Of a stretch of 64,000 nt of DNA, positions 26,687 to 36,340 are shown piece after piece. How positions within the stretch are numbered: the stretch's first letter is position 1; every line of letters starts with the position of its first letter. A model generated the notes under the pieces. The model saw nothing but the letters and a program-made list of their open reading frames with translations. It made no database searches and was not told where the DNA came from. The stretch lies in contig NZ_JACBNQ010000003.1 in the NCBI RefSeq assembly GCF_013403245.1, positions 124,001 through 188,000 on the forward strand, in the 5' to 3' direction. The stretch is from Sedimentibacter hydroxybenzoicus DSM 7310 (GTDB lineage: Bacteria > Bacillota > Clostridia > Tissierellales > Sedimentibacteraceae). Position numbers and translations under genes: made by a program.

Positions 26687-28336
26687 ATGGACTACACATG
26701 GTTTTTTATATTAATAGGAATTATCGTAGTATTTTTACTAATTATATCACATATAAAAGCAACTAAAAAACTAAAATCATTTATCATAAATTCCTTCGGC
26801 AAAATACCAAATCAAAAGAAATACGAGTTTGAAAGTATCGAAAGCTATCACCGCTATAAAAAAGCAAACACTGATGATTTTAATACAATAGATAGTATAA
26901 CATGGGACGATTTGGACATGAATCTGACATTTAAACGAATTAATACTTGTCTGACATCTGTTGGTGAAGAATACTTATACGACACACTGCATCAGGTACA
27001 AATGAAAGAAGACATTCTTTTAGAAAGAGAGAAGCTTATTTCCTATCTGGAAGATAATGCTGACGATAGACTGAAGCTGCAAATGAGTTTAGCCAAAGCA
27101 GGAAAATATAACTATAACGGTATAGCTTCCTTTATCTTTGATGCAGAAGCAAAGTTTTTGAAACATAATTTTATATATAATATTTTAACCATTATTCCCG
27201 TTCTATGCATTTTATTAGCCTTCTTTGACACTCAAGTGGGTATTTTATGTTTGATACTTTCAGCTATATTAAATGGATTCTTTTATTATGGAACAAAAAC
27301 GAAAATAGAAAGAGAGCTTTCTGCCATAAAATATTTTTCGTCTATATTGCAATGTTTAGATAAAATATTCAAAACCAAAAACTATGAATCAGTTCCCTTT
27401 TTCAGCGAGCTTAAAAAAAGCTATCTTATATTTAAGCCTCTGAGAACTAAAATTTCAGATATCTTACAGAAAGATTTTTCTGACATGGCCGTTTTTGCGG
27501 AATATATAAAAATCATATTTCTCATCGACATACGAAATTACAATAAGGCTATAAGAATGATTTCAAAATATTCCAATGAATTTCATACATTGTACAAATC
27601 CATGGGTGAAATTGACATGGCAATCTGTGTGCTATCATTCAGAAAAAGTCTGCCTTATTATTGTACTCCGGTTTTTTATAATGAAAACTCCATAGGTTTT
27701 GAAGACTTGTATCACCCCCTGCTTTCAGATCCTGTACCTAACAGCGGGAAAATAAGCAATGACAGCATCATCACAGGCTCCAATGCTTCAGGAAAGTCCA
27801 CATTTATCAAAGCCTTAGCTATTAATGGTATTTTGGCCCAGACAATTCACACATGTGCTGCAAAAGAACTTAATCTAAGGTTTTCATTAATGATTACTTC
27901 TATGGCTGTTCGCGACAACATTTCTGAAGGAGACAGTTACTTTATTAAAGAAATAAAATCATTAAAAAGAATACTCGATAAGGTGCAGGATACAGCCTGT
28001 ACATGTTTTGTCGATGAAATTTTAAAGGGAACAAACACTATTGAACGCATTGCTGCATCTACAGCCGTACTGAAATATCTGCACAATATAGATTGTCTTT
28101 GCATAACTGCCTCTCATGACATTGAACTGACACACATATTGAATAAAGAATATGACAATTATCATTTTCGTGAACACATTACAGATGATGGTATACATTT
28201 TGATTATAAGTTAAAGCAAGGTCCGTCACAAACCAGAAATGCCGTTAAGCTGCTTCATTACATGAATTTTAACAGTCAAATAGTCGATGCAGCCGAAACA
28301 ATGGTCGATAAATTTATTAATACGAAGACATGGTAG
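26687..28336 (+). CDS. Membrane-linked MutS-family ATPase
   Basis: A 549-residue protein with a MutS-type ATPase at its C-terminus: Walker A GSNASGKSTFIKALAING, then the Walker B/signature CFVDEILKGTNTIERIAAS and the TASHDIELTHIL switch. It lacks the mismatch-recognition domain I of MutS. It has an N-terminal membrane segment (about residues 5-22) and one or two more hydrophobic stretches around 160-205. This fits the poorly characterised membrane-associated MutS branch of Firmicutes, whose role is not known. AAGGGG precedes the ATG. It stands alone on the plus strand with its own near-consensus promoter and no mutL nearby. Confidence 0.8.
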   Translation: MDYTWFFILIGIIVVFLLIISHIKATKKLKSFIINSFGKIPNQKKYEFESIESYHRYKKANTDDFNTIDSITWDDLDMNLTFKRINTCLTSVGEEYLYDTLHQVQMKEDILLEREKLISYLEDNADDRLKLQMSLAKAGKYNYNGIASFIFDAEAKFLKHNFIYNILTIIPVLCILLAFFDTQVGILCLILSAILNGFFYYGTKTKIERELSAIKYFSSILQCLDKIFKTKNYESVPFFSELKKSYLIFKPLRTKISDILQKDFSDMAVFAEYIKIIFLIDIRNYNKAIRMISKYSNEFHTLYKSMGEIDMAICVLSFRKSLPYYCTPVFYNENSIGFEDLYHPLLSDPVPNSGKISNDSIITGSNASGKSTFIKALAINGILAQTIHTCAAKELNLRFSLMITSMAVRDNISEGDSYFIKEIKSLKRILDKVQDTACTCFVDEILKGTNTIERIAASTAVLKYLHNIDCLCITASHDIELTHILNKEYDNYHFREHITDDGIHFDYKLKQGPSQTRNAVKLLHYMNFNSQIVDAAETMVDKFINTKTW

Positions 28337-28429
28337 TAAAAATTCTTTTGAAAAAATATATATAATTAAATCTTTTACAATTTCGGATCATTGCACTTAT
28401 TCTCTCCGACAAATTGAAAAATTTGCAAA

Positions 28430-28630
28430 TTATTTGGTATTTTTATTATTACTGTCTAAGATAGAACCAACAATAATGCCAATAATCATTCCTAATCCGG
28501 CTCCTAATGGTATGCCAAATACAAAGTTACTTTTATCTATAATAATGCTTACAATAATTCCCGCACCGGCACCAAAGCATAATCCAAGTGATATACCTAT
28601 GGCTAAATATTTATTTGTATCTTTTTTCAT
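28430..28630 (-). CDS. Small glycine-zipper membrane protein
   Basis: A 66-residue protein with two hydrophobic helices rich in Gly and Ala (SLGLCFGAGAGIIVSIII and LGAGLGMIIGIIVGSIL), separated by a short DKSN turn. Charged ends (KKDTNK at the start, DSNNKNTK at the end) frame the hairpin. GAGGAA precedes the ATG by five bases. This is a glycine-zipper type helical hairpin; no function can be assigned. It is convergent with the MutS-family gene. Confidence 0.65.
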   Translation of the reverse strand: MKKDTNKYLAIGISLGLCFGAGAGIIVSIIIDKSNFVFGIPLGAGLGMIIGIIVGSILDSNNKNTK

Positions 28631-28737
28631 ATCATTCCTCTTTCATAAATTACTGTTTATTATTATACCAGATGCCGCTCTGTATCTCCCGGAAACATTT
28701 GAAGATGCATTACATCCTCATCACAATTACCGCTGTG

Positions 28738-29700
28738 CTATATACTCTTTTTCAGCCGTCTATGATAGACAGGCATATCTTCATCAGCTGAAGACATAAC
28801 TGTAAGTTTTCCGGCATGAATCATTTCTTCTATACGAAATGCGACCCATGAATCACTAATTCCGAGCTGGTATTTTCCAAGTACTCGTCCGATAATCATT
28901 GCTTCCTGAAATTCTTCATTTTCTGCAGCGATTTCACGAAGGATAAAGTCATCATAGATTTTTTCTGACGAGCTGACTAACTGTCCGTTCAACAAGATTC
29001 GCAAAGGTGCATTTTCTCTTTTGAGCTCCAGCCAATGCGATGCACAGCTTTGTATAAATATTTGCGGCACAGTCTTTTGCAATTCAATATACCGGTTCCA
29101 TTCTCCTGGAGCCGTTTCACCCCAATTAGTTTTGCGAACAATAGTTCCTTTTTCATGCGCTTCCCACTCAGGAAGCTTGACAATAAAAACCTGTTCATCC
29201 GACACCTTCCATTGATTCAAGAGATACATGAACCAATAAAAACCACACATTTCATCGGGCTGGTTGCTGTACCAAATTCGAAGGGATTCTCCATCTGCTG
29301 TACGTTCCTTAACCTTTTTCAGGTTTTCATTTGTACTTTTCAGTATTTCCTGAGCCAACTGTTGTCCCTCATCATTCGGATAAATACTATACAAGCGTTC
29401 TAATGCCTGCATACGCTTGGTACCCGGCTGTTCCTCCGAAATATCTCCAATGCTTAACTTTAAGCTGAATCCATAAATATTTGCAGGGCTACCACCTAAA
29501 GGAGCAGCGTTCTCCCATGCCAAGCGTTCTTTTTCCTCTGCTTCTCGCTTAGCAGCTTTAATCTCTCTTTTTGATGGCTTGCTTCCATCCGCATGACTAA
29601 TTATAACGCCAATATACCCACCTTGATATTTTCCTTTTCCATAGTTCTGTGCCATTTTAAGGCTTCCACAAGCACTATCACCAAATACAATCTCTATCAC
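28738..29700 (-). CDS. DUF1835/DUF3658 family protein
   Basis: A 320-residue protein. The N-terminus (MIEIVFGDSACGSLKMAQNY) and the central region (VKERTADGESLRIWYSNQPD, then GFYWFMYLL) match the DUF1835 pattern. The C-terminus (FILREIAAENEEFQEAMIIG, then VAFRIEEMIHAGKL) matches DUF3658. A charged insertion (about residues 40-65) interrupts the start of the domain. The start is a GTG with AGAGGAG upstream. Base composition is slightly less AT-rich than its neighbours, which hints at acquisition. Function unknown. Confidence 0.75.
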   Translation of the reverse strand: MIEIVFGDSACGSLKMAQNYGKGKYQGGYIGVIISHADGSKPSKREIKAAKREAEEKERLAWENAAPLGGSPANIYGFSLKLSIGDISEEQPGTKRMQALERLYSIYPNDEGQQLAQEILKSTNENLKKVKERTADGESLRIWYSNQPDEMCGFYWFMYLLNQWKVSDEQVFIVKLPEWEAHEKGTIVRKTNWGETAPGEWNRYIELQKTVPQIFIQSCASHWLELKRENAPLRILLNGQLVSSSEKIYDDFILREIAAENEEFQEAMIIGRVLGKYQLGISDSWVAFRIEEMIHAGKLTVMSSADEDMPVYHRRLKKSI

Positions 29701-29885
29701 AATAATTATACTCCTCTAAATATCGGATTTCTCAACTTTCCATATAATAATACTCTATAAATTTGTATCTATCGTTTTACCGATTCGTGTTAAATACGTG
29801 ACTCTTCATCTATTGCTTACTTTTCATTATTCTAACATGCCAAATAGCTTACTGCAAATTGAAAATGGATTTTTTGAATTTGCAT

Positions 29886-31076
29886 CTATACAAGTTTCTT
29901 ATAAATAATCAATATCGTTGTCACAATCACAACAGAAGCCGCAAACCACAACCCCGGAATTGATGAATAATTAATCATAATACTATTAAAAAATGAACCA
30001 AATAAAACCCCCATTTGCAAGACTAATGAATTTAAAGATAAAATTGAAGCCCTATGCTCGTTAGGTATTTCTCCATTAAGTATAACACCCTCCGGTATAT
30101 TAGACATACCCAAAAACAAATAAATCAACGTGTAAAAAAACATAAATAAAACCATGTTTGTCTGTAATGCCGTAATTATCAATACCGTTACAAGAATACT
30201 CCTGAGTAACAAGTACATTTTTTTAGTATTATGCTTGCTGAATATTCTGCCATATATAATATTGCCTGTCATAGCGGCTGCAAAATACATAAAAGCCATA
30301 ACGCCTAAAAGAAACATAGCACTATTGTCAGGCATCAAGGAAATAAAATGTGGCTGCCAGTATGTTTCCAAAGAGCTGAATAAAAAGCCTGTAGAAAATA
30401 CAGAAATGAATATACATATTACATTTTTATTGTTAGCAACTAAATTTGAGCTGATTTTAATATGCTCCCATATAAAAACCCGCTTTTTATTTTCATTCAC
30501 AACCGTTTCTTTTATATATATCATTGCAAATATTAAAACTATAAATGTTAAGATTATTCTGACGATAAGGCTTAGATCATACATCCCTATTGAAGAAAAA
30601 TACTTGTCGGATATTTTAGGCAGATATCCCCCGGCTAACGCTCCTGCAGATAATCCAAGAGCATCCATAACATTTATCCTAATAGTAACATCGTGTAATT
30701 TATCCTTGCCAAATTCATTAATATATGAATCTATGAACAGAGCCTCAAACGAGCCTGAGGAAATAGCTCTGTTTAATCCGTAAAGCAACATTCCGATATA
30801 CAAAATTACCATGCCGTTCCCCAAAAGAACAACTATCGAAAACATCAAGGAAACAATAAGTGATAAACAAAATGTTTTTTTCCTCCCCATTATGTCTGTC
30901 ATTATTCCGGTTGGAAACTCCAGTATTATTACCGAAAAAGAATATATTCCTATCAGAATAGAAAGCATACTGAGTGTAGCACCTTTCTGTATCAACAATA
31001 AACTTAAAACCGGAACAAGAAGTCCTGTAGCAAACGAATTCAGTAATAATATAAAAGAATACAGTCTTACCCTCAT
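29886..31076 (-). CDS. Major facilitator superfamily transporter
   Basis: A 396-residue protein with about 12 membrane segments. The loop 2-3 motif is FPTGIMTDIMGRKKTF, the family A-motif (GxxxDxxGRRK type) that marks drug/H+ antiporters and related carriers. It starts two bases after the stop of an ArsR-type regulator gene, so the two form an operon. Export of a toxic compound is the likely role; the substrate is not evident. Confidence 0.85.
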   Translation of the reverse strand: MRVRLYSFILLLNSFATGLLVPVLSLLLIQKGATLSMLSILIGIYSFSVIILEFPTGIMTDIMGRKKTFCLSLIVSLMFSIVVLLGNGMVILYIGMLLYGLNRAISSGSFEALFIDSYINEFGKDKLHDVTIRINVMDALGLSAGALAGGYLPKISDKYFSSIGMYDLSLIVRIILTFIVLIFAMIYIKETVVNENKKRVFIWEHIKISSNLVANNKNVICIFISVFSTGFLFSSLETYWQPHFISLMPDNSAMFLLGVMAFMYFAAAMTGNIIYGRIFSKHNTKKMYLLLRSILVTVLIITALQTNMVLFMFFYTLIYLFLGMSNIPEGVILNGEIPNEHRASILSLNSLVLQMGVLFGSFFNSIMINYSSIPGLWFAASVVIVTTILIIYKKLV

Positions 31077-31078
31077 GC

Positions 31079-31669
31079 TTATATCTCACTTTTGCCATCT
31101 TTTAAATCTGCTCTGTAAGCAACCAAGGCATATTCATATGGATGGGAATTCTCCGATGCTTTTGAATGTTTTTTTAAATAGTCATCAATAATATCAAACA
31201 ATTCATTGGCCTCTTCGGTGGATAAATGAACGATTCCTGTCAATTGATCAGCAAATTTATTTCCCTTTTTAAATTCTTCTGATAAAAGATGTCTGTTTTC
31301 ATCAATCATCCTTTTATAACTGTCGTAAACTGTGCTTAATACGTTTCTCGCCAATATATCGCGCTCTGCTGTTAAATCATCATCTATATCTTGACCTATG
31401 CTTACAGTTTTTTCTGTTACTCTAAGATACCTTGCAGTTATACCGTTTATAATTTCATTATGGTCAAATTCAATAATCCCTACTTGCTCCAACTTTTTTA
31501 TGTGATGCTGTGCAGATGAAGGTGAAATTTCCAGTTTATCAGCTACAAATTTAGCGGTCACCGGTTTTCCCTCATTTCTCATCACTCTGATTAATTTTTG
31601 CCTCACAGGGGACATCACTATTTTCAGGTCTTTATCAGTTTTTAGTACTATATAATTTTTCTTATCCAT
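31079..31669 (-). CDS. ArsR-type winged-helix regulator
   Basis: A 196-residue DNA-binding protein. The N-terminal winged helix reads SPVRQKLIRVMRNEGKPVTA, then VADKLEISPSSAQHHIKKLE. The C-terminal half is helical and acidic and has no metal-binding cysteines, so it probably senses an organic ligand rather than a metal. The ATG at 31669 is chosen because GGAGG lies five bases upstream; earlier in-frame ATGs overlap that site. It immediately precedes the MFS transporter and likely controls it. Confidence 0.8.
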   Translation of the reverse strand: MDKKNYIVLKTDKDLKIVMSPVRQKLIRVMRNEGKPVTAKFVADKLEISPSSAQHHIKKLEQVGIIEFDHNEIINGITARYLRVTEKTVSIGQDIDDDLTAERDILARNVLSTVYDSYKRMIDENRHLLSEEFKKGNKFADQLTGIVHLSTEEANELFDIIDDYLKKHSKASENSHPYEYALVAYRADLKDGKSEI

Positions 31670-31741
31670 CATTTCCTCCATCATCAACGTTACAATTAAT
31701 ATAACATTATGCTTTATGTAATGTCAATATATTTTTACAGC

Positions 31742-31792
31742 AAAATAAAAAGGAGACTAAAGTCGTAGGATTATAACCTGATTTTAGTCTCC
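31742..31792 (-). terminator. Intrinsic terminator after RidA gene
   Basis: GGAGACTAAA and TTTAGTCTCC pair around a loop of about 20 bases and are followed on the minus strand by TTTTTATTTT. It lies 30 bases past the RidA-family gene stop. Confidence 0.85.
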
Positions 31793-31821
31793 AAACCACT
31801 ATTGGTTCAACTCTATATCAA

Positions 31822-32235
31822 TCATTTTGTATTGCTTTCTACTGCTGCTACTGCTTCAATTTCTACCAGCTGATTTGTATATCCTAATACTGTGACTCCA
31901 AACAAGGTGCTTGGAACATCATGTTTGCCAAACTCTTTTCTTATTGTTTCCCATGCTGTTACCAGATCCGACCGTTCCTGAGAGGCTACAAGAACTCTGG
32001 TATATACCACATCTTCCAACGTGGCACCACAGTCCTTCAGTGCTTCCTTCAAATTCTCTACACAAAGTCTTGCCTGAAGCTCATAATCATTCAAGCCGGG
32101 TACTTCTCCGTTTTTATCAATGGGACATGATCCTGCCAGAAACAATAAGTCCATTCCTGAAGGTATATGTCCGGCATAAGCATAATCTACTGAAGCTAAA
32201 TTTGCAGAACGAATTAATGATATTTTTTTATTCAC
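31822..32235 (-). CDS. RidA/YjgF family enamine/imine deaminase-like protein
   Basis: A 137-residue member of the RidA family, which hydrolyses reactive enamine and imine intermediates of amino-acid metabolism. Recognised by LFLAGSCPIDKNGEVPG, the mid-region ARLCVENLKEALKDCGATLE and the C-terminal LVEIEAVAAV. The conserved arginine in VVYTRVLVAS is present. The start is a GTG with AAGGAG upstream. It has its own terminator and is not obviously linked to neighbours. Confidence 0.88.
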   Translation of the reverse strand: MNKKISLIRSANLASVDYAYAGHIPSGMDLLFLAGSCPIDKNGEVPGLNDYELQARLCVENLKEALKDCGATLEDVVYTRVLVASQERSDLVTAWETIRKEFGKHDVPSTLFGVTVLGYTNQLVEIEAVAAVESNTK

Positions 32236-32369
32236 TTTAATTTTCTCCTTTTGTTATATTATCTATGATAAGAATTATAAATTCTTTTATCTGTTACCCA
32301 CCTGATAATTCCGGCGGTCTGCTTATCCTAAAGATGTAACTTCAAGATGCAGACTTCGTCAGGCTTTTT

Positions 32370-32831
32370 TTATGAAACTCCAAACAATCCTATCACCATG
32401 AGGATGACAGATACAAACTGAATTACCGCACGAAATCTGTTTCTTGTCTGCAGTTTCCGGCGCCACTGCCTAAGTCCCTCAACATCGCTGCTTTCAAGAG
32501 ATTCGTAAATCATTTTGTAAGCCGGCAAGACGATGGGCTTGCTGACAAATACAGAGGCAGCCACAGCAACAAAAGCACCTGCTGTGAACCACCAATTGGA
32601 GAAACCGAATATAATGAAATACGGGATAAACGCAAGCTTTGGCAGTTCAGCTGTTATAATCATATACGGTGACTTGTGCATCGATTTATGCAGCTGCTTC
32701 GTAAAGCTTTGGAATGCGGCTTCATCCATATTGTTCATCACTCTTTGGATTACCCCTGCGATATAGGCTAACGCATCTGCACTAAGGGCATTGACAACAA
32801 GAATCAGAATTTCTGCAAATGCTCTGGTCAT
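32370..32831 (-). CDS. Integral membrane protein of TetR operon
   Basis: A 153-residue protein with four hydrophobic segments (about 5-25, 62-78, 82-100 and 132-151) and a basic loop (RQWRRKLQTRNRFR) before the last one. The layout loosely resembles DUF1772/anthrone-oxygenase-like proteins but I cannot assign it. GGAGG precedes the ATG by seven bases. It begins 12 bases after the PEP-synthase-like gene, so it is probably the third gene of the TetR operon. Confidence 0.6.
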   Translation of the reverse strand: MTRAFAEILILVVNALSADALAYIAGVIQRVMNNMDEAAFQSFTKQLHKSMHKSPYMIITAELPKLAFIPYFIIFGFSNWWFTAGAFVAVAASVFVSKPIVLPAYKMIYESLESSDVEGLRQWRRKLQTRNRFRAVIQFVSVILMVIGLFGVS

Positions 32832-32843
32832 AATTGATCCTCC

Positions 32844-35501
32844 TTATAAAATTTCCACATATCCTTTTGTTCCGTTTATACGAACCTTTTGACCATCCTT
32901 AATTAACTTGGTGGCATTTTCTACACTCACCACCGCAGGGAGACCATACTCTCTGGCCACAACGGCACCGTGAGTCATCATTCCGCCTACTTCTGTAATC
33001 AGTCCCTTAATTGATACGAACAGCGGAGTCCAGCTGGGATCAGTAAAAGCTGTTACGAGTATGTCACCTTCTTCAATATCAGCATCCTCCAGATTTAAAA
33101 CGATCCGTGCCCTCCCCTCAATGACACCGGATGAAACAGGGACTCCTATCAAAGCACCCTGCGGAATATTGCCGGTGTCGTACTCACCGGTGATGATTTC
33201 ACCATCAGACGTCATCACACGTGGAGGCGTTAATTTTTCATAGACTTCATATTCTCTTTTTCGTTCTTCTACTATACTGTAATCCAATTGGTTCAAACTA
33301 ACGACATTTCGGAGCTCCCCAAAGGTCAGATAATAGATATCCTCCGGCTCCTGAATCAAATTTTTTTGTACCAGCATGGCAGCCTCTTTCTTTAAAGCCT
33401 GCTTATAAGCATAAAAATGCTGCATTAAGGCATACTTGGGATATTCACGAAATCCGATGAAATTACGGAATACACTGATCTTTTTCTTCATCTTTTCCGC
33501 CTTTTTTCTGCCATCGGGGAGCTTCTCCAACCTACTGATAATCTCCTGTTCTTTTTGCTCGGCTTCCAATCGTTTCTGCTCAAATATTGTATAATGGGAG
33601 CCGGGCTTGAAATTCTTGATATTATTGATAATCATGGGAATAAGCATTGTCGGCTTCTCAGCCCATCGTATTCTGGTAATGTCTATTTCTCCCGGGCAGC
33701 GCACACCATATTTTTTCAGATAGTTCTGAAGGGATTCACTGACAACCTTACCACCGTCCAGCTTATCAAGCTCTTCAAAAAAGTCTTCGTCATTGGCAGA
33801 TTGCAAATATGTGAGTACGGCAGGATATTGACGAAAAACATCCGCTACGTCCAGAAGTTCAAGTCCCATCTCAGCGGTAACATTATTGGGTAACGATTGT
33901 GAGAGAATATCGGTAACATTATCTTCACCCAGACATTTCTTGATATTTTTAGCAATCCAGTCTGATGCAAAGAATCCAACCATGCCCACACTGTAACCAC
34001 CTAAAACAATGTCCTTATAGGTGTCATCCATATCCTCCAGAATAAAATCAAACAGTCTCACTCCCGTTTTTTCGCTTATGCTTCGCTCCAGATTACGTAC
34101 CTTCGCATCATGATTGGTCATAATATTTTGGATCATGCGGGAGTCATTCTCCCGTTCAATTTTTCTCGCCTGAATGAGACCGGAAAATACCTGCCCCATG
34201 GCACCTCCTGTCATGCTCATCGAACTCTTTCCCCGGGGTAATGATTTGATATAATCTTCCCTCTTCAGTAAATTGTACAAAGCCTTCTGCATCAGGACAT
34301 CTACCGAGCCAAAACCGTTTTTAACAAAAGTTTTTCTTCCTGTCGGCGATGCTATATCATGAGAAACATCAATATATATCCTGCCTCCGGCCTCGACCAT
34401 TAATTCACCGGGCGGCATCCCTGTAGCACGAAGCTTATTTAGCCACAGCCGAAATATTGACATACCTAATGGTTTAAGAGTGTCCGTCATCATCTGCTGA
34501 TGTCCGAGAGACATATAGACATGATTTTTTCCGTCATTTACATCTGGCACAGGATATAGGGTGGTAATGGGTCGACTCTGGACGATATAAAACTCGCCTT
34601 CATAAAGACACCATTCAATGTCCTGAGGACGACCGAAATATGCTTCAATACTTCTGCCTGTTTTTTTAAGCTGCAAAATCTGCTCATCCGTCAGTGTTTG
34701 TTTATCCTGCTGCTTGGGTTCTATCTGCTTTTCTATAGTCCCGCCTTCTTTAAGAGAATAAATGGCAAGTTTTTTATTCGATATCTTCTTCCCGACTATC
34801 TCACCTTCCTGAACCTTATATATATCGGCATCCACAAGCCCCGAAACCAGTGCTTCGCCGAGCCCAAAGCTGGCATCAATAGACACAACCTTCCTGTTTG
34901 ACGTAACCGGATCAGCCGTAAACATAATTCCTGATGACTCGGGGAAAACCATCTTCTGTATAACTACTGACAGATGAACCTTATTGTGGTCGAAGCCATT
35001 CTGCATACGGTAAACCACCGCCCGGTCGGTAAATAGTGATGCCCAGCATCTGCTGATGTGTTTCAGTATGGATTCCTTTCCTATAATGTTTAAATAGGTA
35101 TCCTGCTGTCCCGCAAAGGATGCCGTCGGAAGATCTTCTGCCGTAGCACTTGAACGCACAGCATAGGTATTTTTATCTCCCGCCTTTATAAGGTAACGGG
35201 CGACCTCCTCTTCAATTTCTTTTGGAATCGATGCTCTTTCGATGGCACTGCGAATTTTTCCGCTGATTTCGCTGACTCTCTCCCGGTCCTCTGCCTTTAA
35301 AAGAGATAATTGCTCCAGCAGAGCATCAAACTCCTGTGTCTGCTCAATGATTTTTCTGTATGCTTCGGTTGTAACGCAGAAGCCCTCCGGTACCCTTATA
35401 CCGTCAATCCTGGATATTTCCCCAAGATTGGCACCCTTACCTCCAACCGTTGCAAGCTTCGTTTTATCAATTTCCTCAAAGCCAAGCACATATGAACCCA
35501 T
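32844..35501 (-). CDS. PEP synthase-like/rifampicin phosphotransferase-like enzyme
   Basis: An 885-residue protein with an N-terminal PPDK/PEP-synthase ATP-grasp domain (LATVGGKGANLGEISR, then RSSATAEDLPTASFAGQQDT), a central region of about 400 residues, and a C-terminal phosphohistidine domain (GGMMTHGAVVAREYGLPAVV, with the catalytic His). The order ATP domain - middle - His domain, with no PEP/pyruvate barrel after the His domain, is that of rifampicin phosphotransferases (Rph) rather than true PEP synthase. The ATG at 35501 follows AAGGAG. It is controlled with a TetR gene, as expected for a detoxification enzyme. Substrate is not proven. Confidence 0.75.
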   Translation of the reverse strand: MGSYVLGFEEIDKTKLATVGGKGANLGEISRIDGIRVPEGFCVTTEAYRKIIEQTQEFDALLEQLSLLKAEDRERVSEISGKIRSAIERASIPKEIEEEVARYLIKAGDKNTYAVRSSATAEDLPTASFAGQQDTYLNIIGKESILKHISRCWASLFTDRAVVYRMQNGFDHNKVHLSVVIQKMVFPESSGIMFTADPVTSNRKVVSIDASFGLGEALVSGLVDADIYKVQEGEIVGKKISNKKLAIYSLKEGGTIEKQIEPKQQDKQTLTDEQILQLKKTGRSIEAYFGRPQDIEWCLYEGEFYIVQSRPITTLYPVPDVNDGKNHVYMSLGHQQMMTDTLKPLGMSIFRLWLNKLRATGMPPGELMVEAGGRIYIDVSHDIASPTGRKTFVKNGFGSVDVLMQKALYNLLKREDYIKSLPRGKSSMSMTGGAMGQVFSGLIQARKIERENDSRMIQNIMTNHDAKVRNLERSISEKTGVRLFDFILEDMDDTYKDIVLGGYSVGMVGFFASDWIAKNIKKCLGEDNVTDILSQSLPNNVTAEMGLELLDVADVFRQYPAVLTYLQSANDEDFFEELDKLDGGKVVSESLQNYLKKYGVRCPGEIDITRIRWAEKPTMLIPMIINNIKNFKPGSHYTIFEQKRLEAEQKEQEIISRLEKLPDGRKKAEKMKKKISVFRNFIGFREYPKYALMQHFYAYKQALKKEAAMLVQKNLIQEPEDIYYLTFGELRNVVSLNQLDYSIVEERKREYEVYEKLTPPRVMTSDGEIITGEYDTGNIPQGALIGVPVSSGVIEGRARIVLNLEDADIEEGDILVTAFTDPSWTPLFVSIKGLITEVGGMMTHGAVVAREYGLPAVVSVENATKLIKDGQKVRINGTKGYVEIL

Positions 35502-35559
35502 ACATATTCTCCTTTTCATTTTATTAAAACCACTTTTGTAAAATCAGAATACCTTACGA

Positions 35560-36183
35560 TTATTTTTCCTTGTAAAAATTTTCTTTGAATAAGTTTATGC
35601 ATTTATTAAAATCATCAATTTCCTTGCATAAAGTATCAATATCAATTCCTGTTTGAGTCTGCATTTTGCTTAAATAACCGTCTGTAAGCCATGTAAATAT
35701 TTTCATCACAAGCTTTGGGTCAATACCGTCTTTAAATTTTGAAATATCTGTGCCTTCAAAGGTAATTCTGTTTCTCAAGCTTTCACCTTTTCCGTTTGTC
35801 AAAACAGCTTTTATATCATTCTTGACTTCATCATCATTTTCAAAATACATACTGTTTAAAAAAGAAAGCATTGGGGGATGTTCTTTCATAACTGAAATTT
35901 CGATATTCATTAAAAGTCTGATTCTGTCAAAAAAATCGGTCACATTGTTGTCAAATTTTTCATTAATTTCATTCTCAAGAATATTGCTGCACAACTCCAT
36001 TAGATGCAGATACAGAGCTTTTTTGGTACCGAAGTAATGAAAAACCAAGGCCTTTGAAACTCCTGCTGTTGCAGCAATATCACTCATAGATGCTTTTTTA
36101 TAGCCGTTAGTACCAAAGCAGGTAAGAGCGGCATTAATAATTATATTTTGTTTTTCTACAGATAAACTTAAAAATTTCTCCAC
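35560..36183 (-). CDS. TetR/AcrR-family repressor
   Basis: A 207-residue regulator. The N-terminal helix-turn-helix reads GYKKASMSDIAATAGVSKAL followed by VFHYFGTKKALYLHLM, the usual TetR layout. The start is a GTG at 36183, with GAGGTGAG upstream. A longer frame back to 36258 is rejected because it would include the promoter and operators. Two palindromic sites lie in the promoter, so the gene is probably self-repressed, together with the Rph-like enzyme 58 bases downstream and a membrane protein. Confidence 0.88.
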   Translation of the reverse strand: MEKFLSLSVEKQNIIINAALTCFGTNGYKKASMSDIAATAGVSKALVFHYFGTKKALYLHLMELCSNILENEINEKFDNNVTDFFDRIRLLMNIEISVMKEHPPMLSFLNSMYFENDDEVKNDIKAVLTNGKGESLRNRITFEGTDISKFKDGIDPKLVMKIFTWLTDGYLSKMQTQTGIDIDTLCKEIDDFNKCINLFKENFYKEK

Positions 36184-36205
36184 AGGACTCACCTCACAAA
36201 TTTCG

Positions 36206-36255
36206 TTAACCGAATCGGTTAATAATATATTAGCACAATTAACCGATTCGGTCAA
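36206..36255 (-). promoter_or_regulatory. TetR promoter with two palindromic operators
   Basis: Minus strand: -35 TTGACC at 36250-36255, 17-base spacer, -10 TAATAT at 36227-36232. Two palindromes overlap it: TTAACCGAATCGGTTAA (36206-36222), which covers the transcription start, and TTAACCGATTCGGTCAA (plus-strand reading, 36239-36255), which covers the -35. Centres are 33 bases apart, about three helical turns, so two dimers would sit on one face of the DNA. Confidence 0.8.
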
Positions 36256-36280
36256 CATTTTTATGCAATCTGTCCTTTAT

Positions 36281-36327
36281 AAAAAGACCGGAGGATCAGA
36301 GTGCTAAAATTGCACTTAATTCCCCGG
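36281..36327 (-). terminator. Probable terminator after MutS2-like gene
   Basis: On the minus strand CCGGGGAAT and ATCCTCCGG pair imperfectly, with an inner AGTGC/GCACT stem, and are followed by TCTTTTTAT. It lies just beyond the MutS2-like stop and before the TetR promoter. Confidence 0.55.
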
Positions 36328-36340
36328 CTCTGTCTATTTT

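Noticed and set aside
36184-36258. 25-codon N-terminal extension of the TetR gene
   Set aside because: It covers the promoter and both operators, and the GTG at 36183 has its own ribosome binding site.
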